Below, piece after piece: positions 43,690 through 54,068 of a stretch of 64,000 bases of DNA (position 1 is its first letter; each line of letters starts with the position of its first letter). This DNA comes from Eurosta solidaginis (taxonomy: Eukaryota; Arthropoda; Insecta; Diptera; Tephritidae). The DNA is taken from contig NC_090322.1 of assembly GCF_040869045.1 (NCBI RefSeq), positions 80,251,675 to 80,315,674 on the forward strand, in the 5' to 3' direction. The position numbers and the translations under genes were made by a program. The notes below the pieces were generated by a model. That model did not search any database, was not told where the DNA came from, and saw only the letters and a list, made by a program, of their open reading frames with translations.

Positions 43690-44637
43690 CTCGGGATTTT
43701 TCCCGACCAAGGACTGTCATTTCAGTGTAACCCCATTTAATTTGTTGCGTCCCTCCCACAAATTGTCATCCTCCCAGCAGCTCCTTGCAGCAGGGCTGCT
43801 CCATATTCTCTTGCTCCGGGAAGGTATCGAATCCAATCCGGGTCCGTCTCCTGACTCCGGTCCTGAGAAATGGTTTTGCTGCATCTGCCGGAAAAGAATC
43901 TTTTTTAGGACGGTCATAATCTGTTCAGTGTGTCTCGTGTAAGGGATGGTTGCATCGGACAGCTTGTTCTGGGCTTGATCCCAAAACCCGACGTCCACGT
44001 AACTTTTATAAATCTTTTGTGGCTCCTTGCTGTTCACGCCCAAGGGCGTCCCGTAGTCTACGTCTAAGCGCCCCCCCCACTACCTTCCAGCAGCCCCGCT
44101 GCTCAGCAAGCCACAACAAGTACCCGCTGCTGCTCGCGCCCCACGGCGCCAACAACTCAAACAGCTGCTACCACTCAACTACAATCTTCGTCGTAGAGTC
44201 GGAAGCAATGCTGAGCAACAGCCCCTGCCCCCGTCTTCCCCCCCCCCCTCCCCCCCCTCTTTTCCGGCAGCAATCGCGTAGGTCAGGGAAACATACTCTT
44301 AGTCCCTACCTCCGTTTGCACCGTTTGCCAGCACAGAATATATATGTTTGCGACATCCGCCCAATGCAGCTCCTGCCTTGGGTGGTGCCACTTTCCTGGA
44401 TGTTCTGGTCTCCCCGACGGCAACCCCCCGACGGGTTTCATCGCGCCATGTTGCCAGGTCGCAAACCCAAATAATCCGGGTACCCCAATGCTTGCTCAAG
44501 GACGCCCAGTCCCAGGGCCACAACAGCAATTGCGTCCTGTCCTTCCTCAACCCAGGCGTAGTCACCCGTCACTTACCCCCAGAGTGGCGACGTCTCCCCC
44601 CATGCACTTCAGAATTCTGCAGTTAAACTGTAATTGA
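43690..44637 (+). pseudogene. LINE-A A12: 2A-like and zinc-finger region
   Basis: The first frame carries SSQQLLAAGLLHILLLRE, the 2A-like GIESNPGP (43823-43846) and finger 1 (CCICRKRIF). A one-base insertion in a T run breaks it near 43905 and the frame is lost again in a C run of the linker. Finger 2 (CSSCLGWCHFPGC) is read in 44344-44637. Here the ORF continues past PMLAQGRPVP into HFRILQLNCN with no stop, showing that zinc-finger and endonuclease regions were one frame. A TGA then interrupts NGLTG. Confidence 0.8.
43823..43846 (+). other. 2A-like motif, copy A12
   Basis: Codons for GIESNPGP after the Leu-rich segment, as in A3. This is in the only copy with proven full-length ends, which places the motif about 55 codons from the start of the frame. 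Confidence 0.7.
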
Positions 44638-44670
44638 CTAACTGGGAAGATTACGGAGATAGTCAATTTC

Positions 44671-45498
44671 ATGAAGCGGCACAACATCCGCATTGCTGCG
44701 TTTCAAGAGACTAAACTCACAGCACGATCTGCATTGCAGACCTGCTCTGGGTATAATGTCCACAGACAAGATCGCGAGAGCGGAAATGGAGGCGGCCTCG
44801 CGTTTATAATACATCACTCTGTGCAATATCACATATTTGATCCTGGCATCGACCGCAGGGACAATGTCTTAGAACGTCAAGGCCTATCTGTCCGGTCAGG
44901 CGATGCAATCCTAGAAATCATCTACATCTACATCCCCCCTGCCACCTGTTGCCCCAGTGGATACCGCCCTAATATCAGAGCCTTACTCACTGGCAACAAT
45001 CGCATTATCTTAGGCGATTTCAATGCCCATCATGATCTATGGCATTCAAATTTGCGGGCGGACAGTAGGGGTGATATGTTGGCGGATCAAATAGAAGAAA
45101 CGACGTTCTGCACAATAAACGGAGACGCCCCCACACGTATGGTAGGAAGCTGTCACAGTTCGCCAGATATCTCAATCGTGAGCGCAGAGCTCGTAAACTG
45201 CGTCAACTGGCAGCCGATGGTATCATTGGCATCCGACCACCTGCCTATACTTATTTCGCTCGAGCGTACCGCCGACTTCATTGTCACCGAAAAACGCACT
45301 TTCATAAACTTTAAAAAAGGAAAGTGGGAAGAATATAAATCTTTTACAGACAACCTCTTTGCTGCCCTCCCTATCCCGATTGATGCCCGCCAAGGGGAGC
45401 GTGCCTTCCGCAAGGTCATTGAATCCGCCTCGGCACGTTTCATCCCCGCCGGGAGAATTCCCGAAATCCGGCCCCACTTCCCGGCGGAGCAAACTTAG
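44671..45498 (+). pseudogene. LINE-A A12: APE endonuclease
   Basis: A 275-codon frame with AAFQETKLT, FIIHHSVQYHIFDPGIDRRD, ILGDFNAHHDLWH, GSCHSSPDISIVS and SDHLPI, so all APE motifs after the N-terminal strand are present. It ends at a 4-bp deletion after HFPAE. Downstream the RT linker continues in another frame. From 44948 to 45488 it is identical by eye to copy A3. Confidence 0.85.
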
Positions 45499-45572
45499 CG
45501 AGAGAACGTGACCTTATAAGGCAGCTTGATCCAGGCGACCCCAAAATAAGGGATATAAACCAACGCATCAGA

Positions 45573-47660
45573 TTGCTTGTGGACGAACACAAGCGGGCGA
45601 AATGGGAGGAGCACCTAAGAGGTTGTAACCTCTCTACCGGTGTGGGTAAACTTTGGTCCACCGTAAAGTCCCTATCGAATCCGACTAAGCACAAAGACAA
45701 AGTTTCCATCGCCTTTGGCGATAAAGTGCTGTCGGATGCGAAAAAATGCGCGAGCGCTTTCTCCCGACAATATGTAATGCATTCTACGGTCGACAAAGAT
45801 AGACGGAGGGCCAACAGACACGCGCATAAACACAAATTCAGCGCGTCACCAATCACCATCACCGCTAAAGAGGTTGAGGACGCCATTGGTCGTGCTAAAC
45901 CATCCAAAGCAGTGTTCCCAGACGGCATAGCCATGCCGATGCTTAAAAGCCTAGGGAAAGAGGGTTTCAAATATTTAGCGCAGGTCTTCAACCTGTCTCT
46001 GTCCACCTTTGTCATACCCGAGAAATGGAAAATGGCCAAGGTGGTCCCGCTACTAAAGCCTGGTAAACCAGCTAACATAGGAGAGTCGTATCGTCCGATA
46101 TCTCTCCTATCGTCAGTAGCAAAGACGCTCGAAGCCATTTTGCTCCTTTATTTCCAAGCAAATTTGCAGCTAGCCTCCCATCAGCATGGCTTCAGAAAAC
46201 TCCATAGCACTACCTCCGCGCTAAATGCCATTAGCACCCAGATAAATTGCGGTTTAAATCAAAACCCCCACCATAGAACAGTACTCGTAGCGCTAGACCT
46301 ATCGAAAGCTTTTGATACGGTCAACCATGGCTCGTTACTGCAAGACCTGGAAGGGTCTACCCTTCCCTCATGTCTTAAAAGGTGGACCGCAAATTATCTG
46401 GGTGGTCGGCAGGCATCGGTGCAATTTAGAAACGAAACATCAAAGCCAAGGAGAATTAAACAAGGGGTGCCACAGGGTGGTGTCCTATCCCCACTTTTGT
46501 TTAATTTCTACATATCTAAGCTACCTTCACCACCGGAGGGAGTCACAATCGTTTCCTACGCCGATGACTGCACAGTAATGGCCACAGGCCCAGGCCCACA
46601 GATCGATGAGCTATGCAATAAAATAAACGGCTACCTCCCTAATCTCTCCAGTTTTTTCGCCTCGCGAAACCTGGCATTATCACCGACTAAATCTTCCGCG
46701 ACCTTATTTACAACATGGACGTCCCAAATGTCGACCATTTTGAACATCCACGTCGATGGCTCTACGCTACCGACTGTCCTACACCCCAAAATCTTGGGTG
46801 TGACGTTTGATCAGGATCTACATTTTGGTGAGCACGCATCCGCAATTGTTCCGAGAATTCAGAGCCGTAACAAAATCCTCAAATCCCTTGCTGGCAGTAC
46901 CTGGGGAAAAGATAAAGAAACGCTCATGACTACATACAAAGCAATTAGCCAGCCGATTACGTGCTACGCGTCACCCATATGGTCGCCAAGCCTAAAAATT
47001 ACCCACTGGAAGAAGATACAGGCCTACTAAAATACTGCTCTCAGAATTGCCACGGGCTGTCTTCTTATGTTCCCAGAACACCATCTGCATAATGAGGCGA
47101 GAATACTCCCCATCAGGGAAAGAAACGAGATGCTGACCAAACAGTTCCTGTTGAATACCCAGAAACCTGGGCATCCCAACAGACATCTGATTGACGAGCC
47201 AGCACCGCCTAGGGGCTTAAGGAGTCATCTGCGTAAGCTTTTTGAGGAAATACGGGACCTGAGAACCCAGCCCTATGAAGCGAAAAAACACAAGCAGGTC
47301 CTTGGTGAACTCCACAAACAGGCGTCGGACCATGCCGGGAATTGCCCGGTGAATCCAGTAGTCAAAGTAAAGTTTCCAAAACTTGCGGAAGAGGAACGCA
47401 TACTCCCCAGGGAAACGCGTGTCACTCTGGCTCAACTTCGTTCTGGATACTGTAACAGGTTAAACTCTTACCTATCCAGAATCAACCCCGACATACAAAA
47501 TGTATGCCCCGCTTGCAATGTGTCCCCATATGACACCAACCATCTCTTTGATTGTAATGTGGAACCAACGCCTCTAACACCCCTTTCCCTATGGTCCACC
47601 CCTGTTGAAACAGCAAGTTTCCTTGGACTCCCGTTAGAGGATATTGATGACAGTTTGTGA
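45573..47660 (+). pseudogene. LINE-A A12: reverse transcriptase and C-terminal region
   Basis: The frame 45573-47030 holds the RT with RPISLLSSVAKTLEAILL, VALDLSKAFDTVNH, QGVPQGGVLSPLLFNFY, the intact SYADDCT box and the thumb (ILGVTFDQDLHFGEH). A TAA replaces a Gln codon after KKIQAY. The C-terminal frame 47067-47660 contains CPACNVSPYDTNHLFDC. Apart from that stop, the RT is complete. Confidence 0.85.
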
Positions 47661-47730
47661 TCGGTCGCGTCTGTTAGGTGGGGCGAAGCACTGCTACAAC
47701 AACAACAACAACAACAAAATCACCTAAAAA

Positions 47731-48174
47731 TTAAAATTTTTTATATAATCCTATTAATTCAATTGGAGGCTGAAATAAAGTCCGTCTGATACAATACTCT
47801 TTTATTAATATTTGATTGGAAATGCTTACAATTTTTAATCCATTATGGTTGGCGGTTTTTATGTCGTTTATTATAGAGAACGACCTTTCTGCGGTGGCAC
47901 TACTCTGAGGTAATATTGCTAAGGAGCACATTTATTCACTCAAATTTTCAAACAAATTTTCTTCTAGAAGACTCTTTTCAGTTCCCAATTTTATCCATCC
48001 TTTAAGAATATCGTCGGAAAATATCTTTTCTATTTTTTCCTTATCATATAACATTAATGATCGCCATTCGTTGCTAAGAATTTCCATGGGTCTTGTGAAA
48101 TGGAAAAGCTTTAAGTAAGGAACAATCGTTGTCATTTGACTAGATTGAATATTTTTTGCATCAAAATAATCCAA
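47731..48174 (-). pseudogene. hAT transposase C-terminal remnant
   Basis: Two minus-strand frames. 47932-48174 (MDYFDAKNIQSSQMTTIVPY, SDDILKGWIKLGTEKSLLEE) leads into 47731-47931, which has SSATAERSFSIINDIKTANH, the hAT family dimerisation block with the usual ATAERSFS core. A stop or shift at 47931 separates them. The catalytic DDE region is absent. It cannot encode an active transposase. Confidence 0.85.
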
Positions 48175-48337
48175 AAGGTGTAATTTTTCGTCTTCGAAAT
48201 TGAATCGTTTCTTAATTTCCTTACAAAGGCAAATGTTGGTAGAATTTTGGGCTTTGGTGGTAGAAGTGGTAGAAAATGAAAATGGGCTAAAAAGTTGGTA
48301 GATCTACCAATAAAGTGGTCCGTGCACTGCTCCTGGA

Positions 48338-48733
48338 ACTTACTGGCCCAGTGGATACTGCCTTGAAATCAACGCACTACTCTCGAAACAAACATTTTCT
48401 GTTGAATACCCAGAAACCTGGGCATCCCAACAGACATATGATTGAAGAGGCGCCGCCTCTCAGGGCTTAATAAGTCATCCCCGCAAGCATTATGAGGAAA
48501 TACGGCACCTGAGAATACAGCTGTATGTAGAAGAAAAACACAAACACGTCCTCAGTGATATCCACAAAAAAGCGTCGGACCTGTATTCCAGGAATTGCCC
48601 GGCAAACCCCGTTCTTTAAGAAAAATACCCTGAACTCGCAGAAGATTCTCATTCTCCCTAGGGACACGCGCATCACTCTAGCTCATTTCGATCTGGATAC
48701 TGTAACAGGCTAAACTCTTACCTATACAGAATC
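48338..48733 (+). mobile_element. Old LINE-A relative A11, part 2 (APE to C-terminal scraps)
   Basis: Resumes after the hAT insertion with TTACTGGCCCAGTGGATACT, aligning to the LINE-A APE position directly after CATCCCTCCTGCC. It then jumps to the C-terminal region (CTGTTGAATACCCAGAAACC at about 48400) and ends at 48733. No open frame. Confidence 0.75.
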
Positions 48734-48945
48734 TTTGGGTGACTGATAGTCGGTAGCGTGACACCACGAGGTGAAGAAACTAGAAAGACCGGGGAGATTG
48801 TGGTTTATTTTAGAAATTAATTGATCTATTGAAGGGCCAGGCCTCGTTGCCATAATCGTGCAGTCGTCGGCAAAGGAAATAATATTAACTTCTTCTGGTG
48901 GGAAAGGGAGCTTTGATATGTAGAAATTAAACGGAAGCGGAGATT
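48734..48945 (-). mobile_element. LINE-A relative, RT palm fragment
   Basis: Minus-strand translation gives PPEEVNIISFADDCTIMATR and PGPSIDQLI, related to but distinct from LINE-A, with FADD in place of YADD. About 210 bp. It is in opposite orientation to A11, so it may be an inverted piece of the same old copy. Confidence 0.7.
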
Positions 48946-49995
48946 GTTATTATTATTTATTTAATTATTTTCCTAGCACAAGAATTTGGTAAATTATTTT
49001 ACAGCACTAGTCAGGAATTTTAAATAGTTGAATTTAAAATGAATTAATATGACAACAGAATTAACGACAAGTAAATAAAACAATACAGCAATAATATTAG
49101 TAAAAATAACAAGTAAGGATGGCTAAATTCGGTGTAACCGAACATTACATTCTCAGCTGCCAAATTACAGCTTGCAAAACTTTTAAATTACCTTTTTTTT
49201 AAAGTGGGCGGTGCCACGCCTATTGGAAAAATTTTACTAATTTTCTATTCTGCGTAATAAGGTCATCCCACCTACCAAGTTTCATCACTTTATCAGTCTT
49301 TGGTAATGAATTATCGCACTTTTTCGGTTTTTCGAAATTTTCGATATCGAAAAAGTGGGCGTGGTTATAGTCCGATTTCGTTCATTTTAAATAGCGATCT
49401 GAGATGAGTGCCCAGGAACTTACATACCAAATTTCATTAAGATACCTCAAAATTTACTCAAGTTATCGTGTTTAAGGACAGACGGACGGAGGGACATGGC
49501 TAAATGGATTTCTTTTTTCGCCTAGATCATTTTGATATATGTCTATATCGATTAGTTTATGCCGTTACGGGGTACCGTTATGCGAACAAAATTAATATAC
49601 TCTGTGAGCTCTGCTCAGCTGAGTATAAAAATAATACGTATACAAATATGATTATGAGATTAAACAAGTAGAAATCAGCATTAAGACAATAGGGGGAAAA
49701 AAGGAAACAAGATGACGAGATAATACATTTTAATTAGTAAGAATACAGAAATAGTTTCGGCTTACAAATCATTATAAAAAGTGGTTAGCTCATTTTTGAA
49801 GTGCCGAGCATTTCTTATTTGTCTAAGTCTTGCGGGAAGAGCGTTACAAAAGCGTATAGAAGTAACAAAGAACTGCCGTCCAGAGGTTAGCAAACGGTAA
49901 GAAGTTCGTAAGAAGAAGCACTGATCTCGATGAATGAAGAAGCGGAAGCCTCCGATATAAAGTTCCTTTGTGTATATAATTTTTTGAAGGATAGT
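48946..49995 (-). mobile_element. LINE three-prime fragment with an inserted repeat
   Basis: An inverted AAT/AAAT-type tail at 48946-48975 and a minus-strand C-terminal piece at 49750-49990 (KELYIGGFRFFIHRDQCFFL, TSGRQFFVTSIRFCNALPAR, LRQIRNARHFKNELTTF). This is the usual end of a Jockey/CR1-type RT. Between them lies an unrelated dispersed repeat (49105-49630). Confidence 0.65.
49105..49630. repeat. Dispersed dipteran repeat (about 520 bp)
   Basis: Left part with TTCGGTGTAACCGAACATTA (self-complementary) and right end CTCTGTGAGCTCTGCTCAGC followed by TGAGTATAAAAA. Internal blocks AGTTATCGTGTTTAAGGACA and GACGGACGGAGGGACATGGC are ones I associate with a repeat widespread in flies. Non-coding. 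Class not determined. Confidence 0.55.
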
Positions 49996-50030
49996 CAGTG
50001 TTTCAACTTTTAAAAGATTGTGAAAAAATA

Positions 50031-50596
50031 GGAGTTATATGAGGTCAATCCCTAACACCACCAAAAAAATGTGGAATTTGGAGAAAGGGGGCGTGGCACC
50101 TCCCATACAAATGGAATCTTTAGTAATGCATAACTTTGAAGGTATACATGCCAGAACATTGAAATTCAGTAAGGAGTTATATGAGGTCAATCCCTAACAC
50201 CACCAAGAAAAGGCGGAATTGGGAAAAAGGGGGCGTGGAACCTCCCATTCAAATGGAATCTTTGGTACTGCATAACTTTGAAGGTATACATACATGCCAG
50301 AACATTGAAATTCAGTAAGGAGTTATATGAGGTCAATCCCTAACACCACCAAGAAAATGCGGAACTGGGAAAAAGGGGGCGTGGAACCTCCCATTCAAAT
50401 GGAATCTTTGGTACTGCATAACTTTGAACATTGAAATTCAGTAAGGAGATATTTGAGGTCAATCCTTAACACCACCAAGAAAATATGGAATTGGGAAAAA
50501 GGGGACGTGGCACCTCCCATACAAATGGAATATATTATACTGCATATATCTGGATGTCGTAATGGTGGGATAATTAAAATTGGTAAGGAGCTATGT
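50031..50596. repeat. Satellite-like tandem array, left part
   Basis: Four and a bit tandem units starting GGAGTTATATGAGGTCAATC or a variant at 50031, 50173, 50319, 50445 and 50587; periods 142, 146, 126 and 142 bp. Each holds AACACCACCAAGAAAATG and GGGCGTGG.ACCTCCCAT. The fifth unit is cut by the gypsy element at 50597 and resumes at 62964. Confidence 0.85.
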
Positions 50597-51065
50597 TGTA
50601 GTGTCAAATTGGGTTACTGCTTTTAAGTCTGGCAACTCCCCCTCTAATAAATAAAAAGATGCAACACTCATATTAACACTTGGCATCACTTAAAATGTTA
50701 GAGTGGAATGACGCGGAGATTCAACCCCATTGGCTGAATCTCCCGTTACTAGCTATAGAATCATACGATTTTCCCGTTATGCACTTTTGCATACCGGCAA
50801 AGCTGCTTTTGAAGCGTCAGCAGTTTTTGAGTATTGAGGAGAGTTTGAAGTAAGCCGGCCGCCGCGTTAGAACAAAACGCTAAGTTAAATTGAAGTGAAA
50901 CAAACTAAAAAGACTAAAACTAATTGTTAAAATAAAAACTTAAAACGATATTTAATCGTATTAAAAACCAAAAACTGTGTTTTAAATAAAAGGTTAAAAT
51001 AGTGTTGTGTGTGTGTGCGTGGGCTAGTTGCCCAAAAATGAGTGGCATCGGTATGCCACTTTACA
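50597..51065 (+). repeat. Five-prime LTR
   Basis: 469 bp, TGTAGTGTCAAATTGGG to GCCACTTTACA. Contains AATAAATAAAAAG near 50650. It differs from the three-prime LTR by about eight substitutions and two short indels (by eye), so the insertion is not very recent. Confidence 0.95.
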
Positions 51066-51083
51066 TGGCGACCGTAACCAAAA
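51066..51083 (+). other. Primer-binding site (tRNA-Arg type)
   Basis: TGGCGACCGTAACC starts directly after the LTR. It resembles the tRNA-Arg primer sites of 412 and mdg1 (TGGCGACCGTGAC). Minus-strand DNA synthesis would begin here. Confidence 0.75.
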
Positions 51084-52847
51084 GATGGTATTAAATTTAT
51101 AAATGCTTCGCCGTTGATGCATTTACAAGATCATTAAATTTTGTTCATCGGCAAATGGCACCAATTGCGACAGCAAATACCATCGAACCGGAAAACGCAT
51201 TAAAAGGATTAGAATGATTAGTCGGTGAGCCACGTGCTGATTTCCTATTTATGATCAAAACATTTTCATATACACATTTTGCGACTTACAACAACATTTG
51301 TTATAAAGCCTATGCCTTTGCACTTTAATTGCGTGCAAGATTACAATTACAAGGTGATGCAAAAATCGATGCTAATGTTAGGTTATGGGTGCGTCAAACT
51401 ACGCCCATTATGAATAATTTAGCCTGCGAACAATATAAATCAAATAAAATACATATTGTGGCATGGAAATTAAAGGCAGTATTATCATCGCGCTGCGAAC
51501 AGCGTGGACACTATGCAACAGCTATGTTACAATTAAAGGCAAGGTAATGGTGAACATATGAATTTGGAGATGAACCACGAGGAACTAGGAGAAGGAGCTT
51601 TTCAGACTAGATCTATCAACGGAATTTTTAACCAGCACGCAGCACATCTTATACCAACACGTGAAGTTAATGCAAAGTATGTATTCTATTTTAAAAATAT
51701 ATCTTATTTTAATCGTAAGCGAAAACAATTTTTGCTAAAATAAAGATTTTTGTATACATGCTTTTCAAAGCGATAAACTTTCCTATTTGTACATTTACCC
51801 TCAATACAAAATGCTTTAAAAAAAAAAATCAACATATATTAAAAATTTAATATTGAATTTCTCGTTCTCTTGAAAAATGTTTTTGCTAAAATAAAGCTTT
51901 TTCTACAGTTTTACGCAAATATTTTTCTAATGCTTTTTAAATAATGCATTTTTGTATTTAATTCAATTATTGCCATTTCCAAGTTTTAGAAGTTTCCGTC
52001 AGAAAAAGTTGAAAAATAGTTTTCGTAATTTTTGTAAACATTTACAATTTACATTGCACAGATGAAATACTTATAAACATTTAAATTACATTTAAATTTA
52101 AATGTATCAAAATTGAATTTACTGAATTTATGGTATATCACAGAGAGTTTCCTTGGTCTCTTTTAAAAACATTTTTGAGAAATTACTACTGAAATGTAAC
52201 ATATTTTGTGGAAAAAAAAAACAAACAAAAAAAATTATATTAATTAAAATACATTAGGCAGTTCAGAGTTTTGTGCATTTACTTCGGTTTTGATGTTGCG
52301 TTTTTGCCATGACGTTGCTAATGCATAGCCACATAAATTTTTCGCGCTTTGGTGTAACAATACTACACCAGTTTGTAAATTCAATGACCATTTGCACAAA
52401 ATCCTGAGCTCCCCTATTTTCTTAAATATGAATGCCATAAAATGAAATTTTTGCCTTCGTATACATAAAACACGTGAATTTAATATGAAAAAAAATTAAA
52501 ATATTTTCATTAACTGCACTTTAAACAAAGCATTTCGTTTGCTGTAGAAATTTGATATATATGTTCTCGTGAAACAGTTTGGAAATTTTTTTTTCAAAAG
52601 CGGTGCGTCCGTGATATAATAGATTTTTTTGATATAAAGCGGTGCGTCCATGAGACAAAATACCTTTTTTATAATTCCGATATAAAGTGGTGTGGCCCTA
52701 AACACTACCATATATTCAAAAAAAAAAAAAAAAAAAAAAAAACAAACCGGATCTACAAATAATACTCGCACATACAAAATATTTACCTGATTTACAAAAT
52801 TTTTTCTTTTAAAATAATTTTCAATAAAATTACCCTGTTTCAAACAC
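51084..52847 (+). other. Long leader between primer site and gag
   Basis: About 1.76 kb without a clear gene. A 72-codon frame at 51329-51547 (QGDAKIDANVRLWVRQTTPI) has ordinary composition but no family I recognise; it could be a remnant leader ORF. The region 51780-52500 is AT-rich. A poly-A run lies at 52720-52742, shortly before gag. Long leaders occur in 412-type elements. Confidence 0.55.
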
Positions 52848-54068
52848 ATGTCCGATTCTGAGGGCAATTCCAGCGATAAATCAAGCTCTAAAGGAAGGTG
52901 TTCACTAGCTCGTCAAGAAGATTTTTTAGGATTTAATGACTCAGATTTCGCAGAAAATAATAATTCAAATTTTCAGTCAGTAACTAATATTATAATAAAC
53001 ACTCAGCCTTCAGCAAATCCGTCTAATAATTCAGACAACCTACTAACTAGCACTTCCAATTTTCAGTCAGGAGCTCACTTTTCCAATTCTCACTCTACTT
53101 CAAATTCTTCTACTTTGCCTTCAACAAATAATTCTTCAGATTTACAATCGAATAACAATATTTCAATCATGGCAACCTGAGAACAGAAAAAGGTGTTCAT
53201 TACCAGTTGCGCCTCAATTATTAGGGACAACTACAGCGGCGATCAACTGGCATTAGAATCTTTTATCGACAAAATAAAATTAATTGAAGTCTTCTCAGAT
53301 GAAAATTTAAATAGCACTTTTATTGCATTTTTGAAATCCAAACTTGAGGGAAAAGCACGCGAAGCACTACCAACCGTAATAAATTCAGTCGATGACATAA
53401 AGACTGCCTTGAGAAATAGAATAAAACCCGACAACTCGAAAGTTGTTTCTGGTAAAATCGCGTCTTTACATGTCATCAATAATAACTACTCAGACTTTGC
53501 TAAGCGCGTTGAAGAATTATCCGACGCATTGAAACGTTTTTTGATTATTGAAGGTATGACACAAGCCAAGGCACATGAAATGGCCGTAGAGCAAACAGTG
53601 AATGTGTGCAGGTTGAACACTCGTTCAGAATTGGTCAAATCCATCCTGGCTTCAACTACCTTCAGTGATTCAAAAGACGTAGTTGCAAAAATGATAGTCG
53701 AACGTAATAACGAGGTAAAAGAAAGACAAGTACTAGCATTCCGTACTCGTGGTAATTGGCAAAATAGTTTTCCAGGAAATTATAGGGGTAATAATTTCAA
53801 TAATAGGTACAACAATCCAAATGCAAGATTCAACAATAACAATAGAAATAATTACAACAATAATAATTACGGGTACAATAATTCTAATAGAGGTAATAAT
53901 GACAGATATAGCACTAATAGAAACAATCAGCCTAGTAGTAGTAACAATAATGCTAATAATAATAATAGACGTTCAAATTCGCGAAGTAATGCCAATGTAC
54001 GCGCTTTAAACGTGAACGACCCTCAGGAGCGAACACTGGGGGATCGGGATCACGATTTAGACAATTAA
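52848..54068 (+). pseudogene. gypsy element gag
   Basis: ATG at 52848 opens a Ser/Asn-rich N-terminal region (110 codons) ending in a single TGA at 53178-53180. The same frame continues (53181-54068) with the capsid-like region (YSGDQLALESFIDKIKLIE, LKSKLEGKAREALP, NSKVVSGKIASLH) and a C-terminus rich in Asn, Arg and Gly (NNFNNRYNNPNARFNNNN). No CCHC knuckle is seen; the basic Asn/Arg-rich tail may bind RNA instead. The TGA could be a C-to-T change at an Arg CGA codon. Gag would form the particle. Confidence 0.85.

Larger units (their letters stand above)
43653..47713 (+). mobile_element. LINE-A copy A12, full length with 12-bp target-site duplication
   Basis: A 4061-bp insertion in the hAT element, flanked by ACAAAATCACCT (43641-43652 and 47714-47725). 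It starts CGCTTCCCAAGGCAGTC and ends in the CAA tail (47692-47713), so it defines the complete family unit. Lesions by eye: an extra T in a T run near 43905, a C-run shift near 44072, TGA at about 44635, a 4-bp loss near 45489, TAA near 47028, and a 3-bp deletion near 47333. The target site and intact ends make it a recent insertion. Confidence 0.95.
43043..48329 (-). mobile_element. hAT DNA transposon, internally deleted, split by LINE-A
   Basis: Terminal inverted repeats CAGTGCACGGACC at 43043-43055 and inverted at 48317-48329. Flanking 8-bp duplications CTCCTGCC (43035-43042) and CTCCTGGA (48330-48337) match at six of eight bases. Without the LINE-A A12 insertion it is about 1.2 kb, so most of the transposase is missing. 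TIR sequence, 8-bp duplication and the hAT C-terminal dimerisation motif all agree on the hAT superfamily. Confidence 0.9.

Noticed and set aside
50031..50596. A CRISPR-like array
   Set aside because: Units are about 142 bp, directly tandem without spacers, in an insect genome.
51329..51547. The 72-codon leader frame as a confirmed leader protein
   Set aside because: No recognised family and no sign of selection visible from one copy; only noted within the leader entry.
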